A stretch of 64,000 nt of DNA from Pseudohaliea sp964438205 (GTDB lineage Bacteria; Pseudomonadota; Gammaproteobacteria; Pseudomonadales; Halieaceae): positions 1-64,000 of the forward strand of contig CAYTJQ010000001.1 in the NCBI GenBank assembly GCA_964438205.1, given 5' to 3'. The position numbers and the translations under genes are program-made. Below are positions 25,860 through 33,932 of this stretch, piece by piece (the stretch's first letter is position 1; the number at the start of each line of letters is the position of its first letter). Under the pieces are notes generated by a model. That model saw only the letters and a program-made list of their open reading frames with translations. It made no database searches and was not told the DNA's origin.

Positions 25860-27549
25860 CCGGCCCTTTCGCAGGCGCTTGCACCGGAGTTTTCGGCCCG
25901 AAAGCCAGCAGGACGTTGCCGGGCATGTGCTCNNNNNNNNNNNNNNNNNNNNNNNNNNNNNNNNNNNNNNNNNNNNNNNNNNNNNNNNNNNNNNNNNNNN
26001 NNNNNNNNNNNNNNNNNNNNNNNNNNNNNNNNTACATGCCGGGGCGCGCTTCACCGGGCCAGCGCGGGCCGCCGTAGAAATCGGACATGGGCACGTAAAA
26101 TGCGTCCCCGGCCACGGCCATGCCGAAGTGGACACCGCCCTGGATGCCGCCGCGACCGAGCTTGCGCTCCCAGCGCACCGCGCCGCCCCTGTCCGGGTCG
26201 AGCGCGTAGACCTTGCCGGATTTCTGCCCGGCCAGCACCAGGTCGTCTCCGTCGCCCGTGCGGGCGACGATCGTCGCGGCGCCGAAGTCGTAGTCGGGGC
26301 CATCCTCGACCGGGCAGTTGGCGTCTTCCTCGAGCTCGCAGGCAATGTTCCAGGCGTCGCCCTCGGTGACCTGGGTTACCCAGGCGATAGCGCCGTCGGC
26401 GAGATCCATGGCGATGATCGCATCGCTGTGCCCTTCTGACGGCGAGGAGTAGTTCTCGCCCGTGCCCACGTAGAGACGGCCGCGGGCGGGATCGATGCTC
26501 GGCGTATTCCACACCGGCGCGCCGGAGGGGGCGAGGATCGTCGTCCCGGCGGCGTTCCTGCCCGCCGGCGCGGGTGCCTCGGGGATCGTGTGGGACTTCC
26601 AGCGACGCTCACCGCTGTGGGCGTCGTAGCGGACCACCGCACCGCGGAAGGAGCAGCACTCATAGGCCGGGTCCGCCGCCGCGGTGACTTCCAGCGAAGA
26701 CAGGGAAACATAGAGCGCGCCGTCATGCAGCGCCGGGGCCGCGGTGATGGTGAGACTCGGGTGATCGTCCGGCCGGTCGCGCCAGAGGAGCTCGCCATTG
26801 CGTGCATCGATGGCGTAGACGTAGCCCACCAGGTCCCCGAAGTAGAGATAGGGCGTGGCCGGATCCGGGTCGGCAACGATGCCGGTGCGCACCTCGGCGA
26901 CCGTGAGGAACTGCCAGCGCAGGCAGCCCCGCTTCGCGTCGAGCGCGACCACGCCGCTGCTCTGGCTGCCGAGGTAGACATTGCCGTGCGCCACCGCAGG
27001 CTGGGAGCGGGCGCGGATGGCGTCCGGGAACCGCACGGCCCACTTGAGCTCGAGCCTGTCGAGATCGGCTGCGGTCATGCCGGCCAGCGATGGCGGGAAA
27101 TGGCGCTGGTTGCCGCTGTTCACGCCCCAGGCACCGACGCGTACGGGGCCGGGCTCGATGGCGGTCTGCTCGCAGCGCGGGGCGACCTCCGCCGGCGCCG
27201 CCGCGAGTTCCTGCCCCGAGAGATATTCGGCAACGGCTTCGCGCTCGTCCCGGTTCAGGGTCGAGGCCTGCGGCTGCATGATGCCCTCGTCCATGGCGGC
27301 CAGGATGACCCGGGCCGACATGAGCTGGAGCATGGTTTTCTCCGGCGCTTTCTTCACGGCGCCGCCGTGGCAGGCCGCGCAGTGACGCTCATAGACGAGC
27401 GCACCGTCTGCCGGTTCAGCGGGCTTCTCGGGAGTCCTCTCGGGGGTCGCCTCGGCTGCCGCGGGCAGCGCGCCGACCGCGAGGACCGAGGCCAGGAGCG
27501 TGGAAGCGCCGAGCCATCGCAAGCGTCGGGGGGAAAAGGCCTGGAACAT
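25825..27549 (-). CDS. Haem c-PQQ beta-propeller dehydrogenase, PVA-dehydrogenase-like (scaffold gap near C-terminus)
   Basis: A periplasmic quinohaemoprotein-like enzyme of about 575 aa. Residues 1-32 are a signal peptide. A cytochrome c domain with one CxxCH (HCAACHGG) follows, then a WD/PQQ propeller with repeated W-motif blades (LKWAVRFP, CLRWQFLT, GELLWRDRP, GERRWKSH, GAIAWVTQV, VRWERKLG). Cytochrome first and propeller second is the order of polyvinyl-alcohol dehydrogenase, not of methanol or type II alcohol dehydrogenases. A 100-N gap cuts the last blade; GNVLLAFGPK after it fits the family C-terminus. AGAGGA precedes the ATG at 27549. Substrate unknown, probably an alcohol. Confidence 0.82.
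   Translation of the reverse strand: MFQAFSPRRLRWLGASTLLASVLAVGALPAAAEATPERTPEKPAEPADGALVYERHCAACHGGAVKKAPEKTMLQLMSARVILAAMDEGIMQPQASTLNRDEREAVAEYLSGQELAAAPAEVAPRCEQTAIEPGPVRVGAWGVNSGNQRHFPPSLAGMTAADLDRLELKWAVRFPDAIRARSQPAVAHGNVYLGSQSSGVVALDAKRGCLRWQFLTVAEVRTGIVADPDPATPYLYFGDLVGYVYAIDARNGELLWRDRPDDHPSLTITAAPALHDGALYVSLSSLEVTAAADPAYECCSFRGAVVRYDAHSGERRWKSHTIPEAPAPAGRNAAGTTILAPSGAPVWNTPSIDPARGRLYVGTGENYSSPSEGHSDAIIAMDLADGAIAWVTQVTEGDAWNIACELEEDANCPVEDGPDYDFGAATIVARTGDGDDLVLAGQKSGKVYALDPDRGGAVRWERKLGRGGIQGGVHFGMAVAGDAFYVPMSDFYGGPRWPGEARPGMXXXXXXXXXXXXXXXXXXXXXXXXXXXXXXXXXXEHMPGNVLLAFGPKTPVQAPAKGPVSGAGPGAAAP
25933..26032. other. Scaffold gap (100 N) inside the PQQ-protein gene
   Basis: Exactly 100 N; the true length of the interrupted gene is not known. 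Confidence 0.98.
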
Positions 27550-27697
27550 GGTGGTGTCCTCTTGTCGCTGTTCGGTCACGTCGTGTTGTTCAGTTAGCGG
27601 CAACGTCGCCCGCACGGCGCGCTGCCGCCGCAGGTGCCTCCTGCGCTACCATGAACGTCCCGCAGCGATGGATGCCCAACGGGAACGGGGAGAAACC

Positions 27698-28621
27698 ATG
27701 GCACTGGATCCTGAAGTCATCCCGCTGCTCGCGCAGCTCGAGCAGGACGGTTACCCGGACTTCGAGACGTCTACGCTCGAGGACCTCCGCGCCGCTGCGG
27801 TCTTCCCGCCGCCGGAGGTCCCGACACCGGTCGCCGCCGTGGAAGCGCTGCAGGCGCCCGGGCCGGCGGGACCGGTCCCGGTGCGCTTGTACCGGCCGGA
27901 AGGACCGGGGCCGCACCCGCTGGTCATGTTCTTTCACGGCGGCGGCTGGGTGGTCGGCGACCTCGACACCCACGACGAGACCGTGCGCCGGCTCTGCGCC
28001 GGCAGCGGCGCTGCTTTCGCCTCGGTAGGCTACCGGCTTGCCCCCGAGGCACCCTTCCCTGCCGCCCTCGAAGATTGCTACGCGGCTACCGCCTGGGCGG
28101 CCGACCTGGCTCCGACCCTGGGACTGGACCCGGCACGCATCGCCGTCGCCGGTGACAGCGCCGGCGGCAACCTCGCCGCAGCGCTCTGCCTGCTCGCGCG
28201 GGAACGCGGTGGCCCCGGCATCTCGCACCAGGTCCTCGTCTACCCGGTGACCGGCGCCGACCTCGACACGGCTTCCTACCGGGAACACGGCGAGGGGCTG
28301 TTCCTCACCCGGGCGATGATGCAGTGGTTCTGGGACCAGTACGTGCCGGACCCGGCAAGGCGGGCCAATCCCCTCGCTGCGCCGCTCGCGGGCCAGGCGG
28401 CGGGGCTGCCGCCGGCCACCCTTCTCACCGCGGAATACGATCCGCTGCGGGACGAGGGCGCCGCCTACGCGCGCCACCTCGAAGCCGGTGGTGTACCCGT
28501 GGCCTATCGCGATTTCCCGGGAATGATCCACGGCTTTCTCGGCATGACCGGCGTCCTCGGCCAGGCCGAAACGGCCCAAGCCTGGCTCTGCGCGCGGCTG
28601 CGCGAGGCGCTGGCTGCCTGA
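27698..28621 (+). CDS. Alpha/beta hydrolase, hormone-sensitive-lipase family esterase
   Basis: A 307-aa carboxylesterase of family IV. The oxyanion motif is FFHGGGWVVGD, the nucleophile elbow is GDSAGGNLAAAL, the acid is in AEYDPLRDEG and the His in GMIHGFLG. No signal peptide, so it acts in the cytoplasm on short- to medium-chain esters. The ATG at 27698 is chosen for GGGGAG upstream and because the family N-terminus begins here. It diverges from the PQQ dehydrogenase, 148 bases away. Confidence 0.92.
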   Translation: MALDPEVIPLLAQLEQDGYPDFETSTLEDLRAAAVFPPPEVPTPVAAVEALQAPGPAGPVPVRLYRPEGPGPHPLVMFFHGGGWVVGDLDTHDETVRRLCAGSGAAFASVGYRLAPEAPFPAALEDCYAATAWAADLAPTLGLDPARIAVAGDSAGGNLAAALCLLARERGGPGISHQVLVYPVTGADLDTASYREHGEGLFLTRAMMQWFWDQYVPDPARRANPLAAPLAGQAAGLPPATLLTAEYDPLRDEGAAYARHLEAGGVPVAYRDFPGMIHGFLGMTGVLGQAETAQAWLCARLREALAA

Positions 28622-28653
28622 CGCACGGTGCCAGCGAACTGGTCCGCCGACAC

Positions 28654-29571
28654 TCAAGGCAACGGATCCACCCGGTAGCCTGCGCGCGGGAAGTGAATCG
28701 CCACCCGGCCGAGCGATTCGTCCTCGCGGAGGATCGCGATCTCATCGGCGTCGAGCACGAGCAGTTCGCCGGGGGTCGGGTCGCGACCGTAGTCGTCGGG
28801 CGCCACCTGCACCGGCGAACCCGCCGCCAGCCGCGGCCAGGCATCCTCGGCGACCATCGGCCGGATCGACGGCTCGGCCTCGCGGGCAATGGCCAGCGCC
28901 GCCTCGGCGTCGAGCTCGCTGCGCTCGCCGTGGCCGAGTGCCGCGACCCGCTCTTCCCAGGCACAGAGGCGCGGAAACGGTGCCAGCAGTTCGTCGCCCC
29001 CGGCAATGTTGCCACGACACATCCACACGGGGCTGTAGCAGGCAACGTCCGCCCAGCCCGGGAGATCGCCGAGGAGCCAGTCCCGGCCGTCGGTGAGCAT
29101 GCGCTCCAGCTGGGCAAGGCCCGCGCTGAACTGGGAAAAGAAATGGTCCGGCGGGGCGCGCAGGTCGTCGTCCTCGAGGAAGTCGAAGAACGCCATGCGG
29201 TCCTCGAGCACCGGCGCGGGGATCTGCTCGTTGGTACCCATCGACAGGGCGGCACCGGGCTGGAACAGCGCGGTATCGCTCCAGTAGCCGAGCGCCAGCG
29301 CCACGCCCTCGGAACCGCCGGGAAAGAGGCTCGGGCCGGGAAAGCAGCGCTCCAGTTCCCGGGCGATGTGCCGGGTGTCACAGTACACGTCGGCCCCGAG
29401 CTGCAGCACCGGCGTCTTGCGATAGCCACCGGTCAGTGCCGTCAGGGCCGGCTTGGGCATGACCATCGGGATCTGCACGGACTGCCAGGCGAGGCCCTTC
29501 AGGCCCAGGGCGAGGCGGACTTTCTCGGCGAAGGGGGACGGGTCGTGGTGATGGAGAATGAGGTGGCTCAA
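28654..29571 (-). CDS. Glutathione S-transferase family protein with C-terminal extension
   Basis: A 305-aa protein starting with a GST thioredoxin-fold domain (HHHDPSPFAEKVRLALGLKGLAW ... GYRKTPVLQLGADVYCDTRHIARELE) and an all-helical domain to about residue 220. About 80 further residues (PMVAEDAWPRLAAGSPVQVAPDDYG ... GELLVLD) form an extra domain also seen in some GSTs of this type. No Met starts the conserved region; TTG at 29571 is my best start and is uncertain. It lies downstream of the TonB receptor on the same strand, 120 bases away, so it could belong to that cluster as a detoxification function. Confidence 0.8.
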   Translation of the reverse strand: MSHLILHHHDPSPFAEKVRLALGLKGLAWQSVQIPMVMPKPALTALTGGYRKTPVLQLGADVYCDTRHIARELERCFPGPSLFPGGSEGVALALGYWSDTALFQPGAALSMGTNEQIPAPVLEDRMAFFDFLEDDDLRAPPDHFFSQFSAGLAQLERMLTDGRDWLLGDLPGWADVACYSPVWMCRGNIAGGDELLAPFPRLCAWEERVAALGHGERSELDAEAALAIAREAEPSIRPMVAEDAWPRLAAGSPVQVAPDDYGRDPTPGELLVLDADEIAILREDESLGRVAIHFPRAGYRVDPLP

Positions 29572-29691
29572 GGGCTTTACCCCGTTCGGGCTTGACGGTT
29601 GGGAGACGGCCGCCGCCAACCAGCGGGGCAGCGGCGCGCGGAACAATGCGCCGGTGGCGGCCCGCGGGCCGCCACCGGCGGTCAGCTGCCT

Positions 29692-32004
29692 TTACCAGTC
29701 GAAGTCGATGCCACCCTCGATGCCGAAAGTCGTCGGCTGGCCGTAGTAGGACATGACCCACAGGTTGGCTACCGGCAATTCACCCAGGCGATACTCCTCG
29801 TCCGTGAGGTTCCTGCCGAAGGCGCGGACCCACCAGGCACCGTTATCCGGGCGGAAGGTCACCGCAGCGTTCACCAGCGTGCGCTCATCGGTGATGCCGT
29901 CCGGCGTGTTCGGCACCGCTGTGTAGGCATAGGTCGCCTCGTCGACGTAGTTCACGTTGAGGTTCCAGTCCACGATGCCGCCCATGAAGCGGTGGTCGTA
30001 GAGGAAGTCGACGTTATAGGTCCATTCCGGCGCACGCGCGACCGGGTTGCCGTCGAGAACCGTGTCGATGTCACCGTCGAAGTCGGTGTCCGCCTGGAAC
30101 TCGTTGAATTCCGACTCCAGCCAGCCGACGCTGCCCTGGATGCGGAAATTGTTGCTCACCCGCCAGGCGCCCTCGACCTCGAGGCCGTAGACCTCGATCT
30201 CTGCGGCGTTGAAGAAACGCGTCTCCTGGAAGGTGCTCTCGTTGACGCCGTCGCCATCCCGGTCGGCCTCGATCTCGGCCAGCAGCTGCTGCTGCGAGTC
30301 GTCGTAGACGACGTAGAAGCCGGTGAGGTTCATGCGCAGGCGTCCGTCCATCCAGTCGGAGCGCATGCCGAGCTCGTAGGAATCGGCGGTCTCCGGATCC
30401 GTCGGGCGGGCCTGGATCGGCTCGATGGGGTTGCCGCCGGTACCGGTCTGGTCGTTGTAGCCGCCGCTTTTGAAACCGCGCGAGTAGGTGCCGTAGAAGT
30501 AGAGGTCGTCGGTGGGCTCGTAGCTCAGCGTCAGGCGCCAGGTGGGCTCTTCCCACTTCTCGTTGTCCTGCACGACACCGGTGGGGAAGCGTTCGAAGTC
30601 GGCGGCGTTCAGCGGTTCGCCGAGCTCCCGCCAGGTGAAGTTCGGGTCGAAACCACCATCGAGAGCCTGGACGAAGACCTGGTTGCGGCCGGTCCACTCC
30701 TTCTCCTCTTCCGTGTAACGTACGCCGGCACCGACGGACCAGGCGTCGTTGAGCTGCCAGGTACCGTCGAAGTAGATGGCCATGGCCTCGGCGTCCTGGC
30801 CGTTGGAGAGCACCTGCGGATTGTTGTTGAAGAACAGCGGATCNNNNNNNNNNNNNNNNNNNNNNNNNNNNNNNNNNNNNNNNNNNNNNNNNNNNNNNNN
30901 NNNNNNNNNNNNNNNNNNNNNNNNNNNNNNNNNNNNNNNNNNNTCGTTCATCTCCCAGTCGACGTTCAGGTAGAGGCCGTCCACGTCGATCTCGTGGCCC
31001 TTGCTGCCCATCTGCATGAGCACGCCCTCCCGGTTGGTCACGCCGGCGACCTTGACGCGGTCGCCGCCCGGGTCACGGGTGAAGCCCAGCGCGTTGAACA
31101 CGTAGGCACCGTCCGGCGTCTCGTTCACCGAGGGCGGCGTGTCACCGCGATCGCGCACCATCTCGTAGGCGAGGTTGATGTCGAGGCCGTCGGTGGGCTG
31201 CCAGCGGAACTTGAAGCGGCCGGAGAAGAGATCCGTGCCGCCGATGTCGCTGCCGTCGCCCTGGCCGGTGGCGCCGACGAGCGGGTAGTTCACCCCGAAG
31301 TCGGCCACGGGACCAAAGGAAGCGCCGTTCTCGTAGTAGCCGTCGGACTCGGACTGCATGATCGCGGCGCGGAAGGCGGCCGTCTCGCCGAGGGAGAGGT
31401 TGGCGATCGCCCGTCCCTCGAGGCGGCCGAACTCGGCCACCTGGCCGCGGACGCTGAGCGTATTGGCACCGAGTTCCGGCCGGTTGGTCTTGACGTTGAC
31501 CACGCCGCCGGTGGTGTTCTTGCCGAACAGCGTACCCTGCGGGCCGCGCAGGATCTCCACGCTCTGGATATCGAGCATGTCGACGTTGGCAGTCTGGATG
31601 TGCGGGATCACCATGTCATCGACGATCACGCCGACCTGGTTCTCGAAGTAGAGGATGATGCCGTTCTGGCCGACACCGCGGATCGCGAAGTTGGCCGAAT
31701 TGAAGCCCGGCTGCTTGCCATTGACGACATTCGGCGCGTACATCAGCACGTCGCCCAGGTCGGTCGGCGCCAGCCGGTCAACCTCGGCGCCGGTGATCGC
31801 GGTCACCGCCACCGGCGTCGACTGGATGTCCGTCTCGGCCCGCCGGGTGGCGGTCACGAGGACTTCCTCGAGCTTGCTGTCGTCCGCGGCCTGGGCCAGG
31901 GCGGCTTCACCCGTGAGTGCCAGGGCCGGGGCCATGGCAACGGCCAGGGCCAGCTTCGTGCGCTGCCAGCTGCGGCAGCGGTTTTTCGGGGCTTGGGCTT
32001 GCAT
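29692..32004 (-). CDS. TonB-dependent outer-membrane receptor (interrupted by scaffold gap)
   Basis: A protein of about 770 aa with a signal sequence (LALAVAMAPALALTGEAALAQA), a TonB-box-like segment (LEEVLVTAT), a plug domain (VAVTAITGAEVDRLAPTDL ... VEILRGPQGTLFGKNTTGGVVNV) and a large barrel ending with an aromatic residue (FDFDW at the C-terminus). It belongs to the receptor class often placed beside catabolic clusters. Here it lies downstream of the Rieske/hydratase cluster, so a hydrophobic organic substrate is more likely than iron. AAGGAG precedes the ATG. The 158-base spacer upstream holds six 7-bp repeats that could tune its expression. Confidence 0.9.
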   Translation of the reverse strand: MQAQAPKNRCRSWQRTKLALAVAMAPALALTGEAALAQAADDSKLEEVLVTATRRAETDIQSTPVAVTAITGAEVDRLAPTDLGDVLMYAPNVVNGKQPGFNSANFAIRGVGQNGIILYFENQVGVIVDDMVIPHIQTANVDMLDIQSVEILRGPQGTLFGKNTTGGVVNVKTNRPELGANTLSVRGQVAEFGRLEGRAIANLSLGETAAFRAAIMQSESDGYYENGASFGPVADFGVNYPLVGATGQGDGSDIGGTDLFSGRFKFRWQPTDGLDINLAYEMVRDRGDTPPSVNETPDGAYVFNALGFTRDPGGDRVKVAGVTNREGVLMQMGSKGHEIDVDGLYLNVDWEMNXXXXXXXXXXXXXXXXXXXXXXXXXXXXXXXXXXDPLFFNNNPQVLSNGQDAEAMAIYFDGTWQLNDAWSVGAGVRYTEEEKEWTGRNQVFVQALDGGFDPNFTWRELGEPLNAADFERFPTGVVQDNEKWEEPTWRLTLSYEPTDDLYFYGTYSRGFKSGGYNDQTGTGGNPIEPIQARPTDPETADSYELGMRSDWMDGRLRMNLTGFYVVYDDSQQQLLAEIEADRDGDGVNESTFQETRFFNAAEIEVYGLEVEGAWRVSNNFRIQGSVGWLESEFNEFQADTDFDGDIDTVLDGNPVARAPEWTYNVDFLYDHRFMGGIVDWNLNVNYVDEATYAYTAVPNTPDGITDERTLVNAAVTFRPDNGAWWVRAFGRNLTDEEYRLGELPVANLWVMSYYGQPTTFGIEGGIDFDW
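30844..30943. other. Scaffold gap (100 N) inside the TonB receptor gene
   Basis: Exactly 100 N. Good barrel sequence resumes in the nominal frame on the far side, so the gene is probably intact. Confidence 0.98.
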
Positions 32005-32056
32005 TGTTATGCTCCTTTATGGGCTATGCCTGTAAGTATCTATCGTCTTGCGGTAT

Positions 32057-32098
32057 CTGTTTTCTGCTTTCCGTTTTCTGTTTTCTGTTTTCTGTTTT
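32057..32098. repeat. Six 7-bp tandem repeats upstream of a TonB receptor
   Basis: Six contiguous CTGTTTT units (units 2 and 3 each have one T-to-C change), with a partial seventh. On the receptor's strand this is CAGAAAA repeated, 53-94 bases before its ATG. The zone between repeat and ATG has AT-rich candidate -10 sequences (for example GATACT) and an AAGGAG site. A 7-bp array at this distance is the classic layout for phase variation by promoter spacing. Confidence 0.9.
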
Positions 32099-32162
32099 CT
32101 GCGTGGCTGCGTGCTCTACTGCCTGCTTCGCTGCCCGCTCACCAACGGCTGCTCTGCCGCGG

Positions 32163-33521
32163 CTAGGGCGCGGCCAGCCGCCGCTCCAGCTCGACGTGGA
32201 AGTGGCGCAGCCGCTGTTCCTGTTCGCCCCAGAGCTGGCCGGCGAAGCCGCGGGAACGCATCCCCTGCTGCACCACCGGGAGCAGCGAGGCGTCCTGGCT
32301 GAGCACCAGGCCGAGCTGCGGGTCTTCCTCCAGGGTGTAGTATTCCGTGGCCGGGCGCACGGCGCCGGTCACGTCCGTGTCTTGCGGCAGGCCCATCCAG
32401 TCCGGCGGGCAGTAGTCCGGGTCTTCCGCCGGCAGCATGAGCGTCATGGTGTCGTAGTAGAAGCGCTCGGGGTCCGTCTCGTGCGGGATGAAGCGCATGA
32501 GGAAGACCGCCTCCGGGTGGCAGCCGATCTGCACGTTCGGGAAGATGCCGGTCGCCCAGCTGTCGGACAGCTGCCCGTCGGTGAAGCGCTCGTACTCGAG
32601 GCCCAGGCGGTCGGAGCGCTCGCGCTTGGCCTGCTGGATGGCGCGGCGCACGTCGGCCGCGGTGCCGTCGAAGCCCGTGGGGTCGATACCGGCATCCTTG
32701 AGCATGGCCTTGAGACCCTCGTTCACCGTGGTCTGGTCCGCGGCGCGCGGGCTGGGCTGGCCGAGGGGCACGATCATGCGGCTCGCGCCGTTCGGGTAGA
32801 GGTCGTACTGCACGTTGAGGTCGCCCATGACCCCACGGGTCTCCGGGTGCACCGCGTGCAGGTGGTAGCTCTCGTAGAAGGCCTCCACGCCGACTTTCCA
32901 GTTGGCGCCCCACTCACTGCGCACATGGCGCACCACCCGCATCCGGTCGATGCGGTAGGCCTCGAGGTAGCCCTCGGGCAGACCGATGGCCTCGGCGAGG
33001 GGCGGCGCCTCGCCTTCGCACATGTTGATGAAGACGATGCCGGCGTGTACCTCGCAGTGCACCGGCGTCAGGCCGGGGCGGTGGGCAACGACCTCCGGGC
33101 GGAAGGTCTCCTCGTCCGTAATCCGCCGCAGGCTGCCGTCGTTGTTGAAGCTCCAGCTGTGGAAGGGGCAGACGATGACCTTGCGGTTGCCCCGCTCCTC
33201 CGAGAGCAGCCGCGCCCCACGGTGGCTGCAGACATTGTAGAAGGCGCGGACGCCCTCCTCGGTCAGCGTGACGATGATGGACTCGTCACCGATGTTGAAC
33301 AGGAAGTAGTCGCCGACCTTCTCGAGGTCCGCGCTGACCCCGGCGATCAGCCAGCTCTGCGTCCAGAGCCGGTCCCACTCCCGCTGCATGTACGCGCGGC
33401 TGAAGTAGCCTTCCTTGCCCGCCCGCTCGACGCCGTTGTCGATGTAGGGCTGCTTGGCTTCCAGGGAGTCCGCGGGCGCATCGGGGTTGAGGATGGCGAC
33501 GGGGATGGCATCGGCATTCAT
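32163..33521 (-). CDS. Rieske non-haem iron oxygenase, alpha-type subunit
   Basis: A 452-aa aromatic-ring-hydroxylating-type oxygenase. The Rieske [2Fe-2S] site is CSHRG ... CPFHSW (about residues 97-121) and the mononuclear iron site is NWKVGVEAFYESYHLHAVHP with its two His ligands. The residue bridging the two centres is Glu (YESYH), as in one common subgroup. The substrate is not an obvious simple aromatic. No ferredoxin, reductase or beta subunit gene lies nearby, so electron supply is from elsewhere. The ATG overlaps the stop of the DUF35 gene by four bases, tying it to the hydratase/aldolase cluster. Confidence 0.9.
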   Translation of the reverse strand: MNADAIPVAILNPDAPADSLEAKQPYIDNGVERAGKEGYFSRAYMQREWDRLWTQSWLIAGVSADLEKVGDYFLFNIGDESIIVTLTEEGVRAFYNVCSHRGARLLSEERGNRKVIVCPFHSWSFNNDGSLRRITDEETFRPEVVAHRPGLTPVHCEVHAGIVFINMCEGEAPPLAEAIGLPEGYLEAYRIDRMRVVRHVRSEWGANWKVGVEAFYESYHLHAVHPETRGVMGDLNVQYDLYPNGASRMIVPLGQPSPRAADQTTVNEGLKAMLKDAGIDPTGFDGTAADVRRAIQQAKRERSDRLGLEYERFTDGQLSDSWATGIFPNVQIGCHPEAVFLMRFIPHETDPERFYYDTMTLMLPAEDPDYCPPDWMGLPQDTDVTGAVRPATEYYTLEEDPQLGLVLSQDASLLPVVQQGMRSRGFAGQLWGEQEQRLRHFHVELERRLAAP

Positions 33522-33931
33522 TTCACACCTCCATTATCGTCCAGCCGGAACACCGGCAGGGAAAGACTTTCAGACCATTGTTCAAAGCAGACCGTCACCG
33601 GCGCACCGATGGTGACGGCTTCCGGTTCACAGTCGACGACGACTGACATCATGCGCGGGCCCTCGGCAAGATCGACCAGCGCGACCGTGTAGGGGGCCTC
33701 GTAGGCGGGCGAGAGGCCGCGGCGGACCACCGAGAAGCTGGCGATCGTACCCTGGCCGCTCGCCGCCTCCCAGGCCGGCGCCCCGGCACCGCAGGCGGTG
33801 CAGAAGGGGCGCGGGTAGAACTGCCAGTGGCCGCAGGACGGGCAGTGCTGCAGGCGCAGCTCGCCCTCGCGGCAGCCGGCGAAATAGGGCGCGGCGAGGC
33901 CATCGGTACGCTGGGGCTGGATCCGTTCCAC
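33518..33931 (-). CDS. DUF35 OB-fold/zinc-ribbon protein
   Basis: A 137-aa protein with a rubredoxin-like zinc ribbon (CPSCGHWQFYPRPFCTACG, four Cys at about 30-47) and an OB-fold (GTIASFSVVRRGLSPAYEAPYTVALVDLAEG). DUF35 proteins bind acyl-CoA and pair with thiolase-fold partners; in steroid side-chain degradation the DUF35 domain of ChsH2 holds the aldolase Ltp2. Here the gene follows the thiolase-like gene by one base, the same pairing. The start is GTG 33931. Confidence 0.9.
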   Translation of the reverse strand: MERIQPQRTDGLAAPYFAGCREGELRLQHCPSCGHWQFYPRPFCTACGAGAPAWEAASGQGTIASFSVVRRGLSPAYEAPYTVALVDLAEGPRMMSVVVDCEPEAVTIGAPVTVCFEQWSESLSLPVFRLDDNGGVK

Positions 33932-33932
33932 C

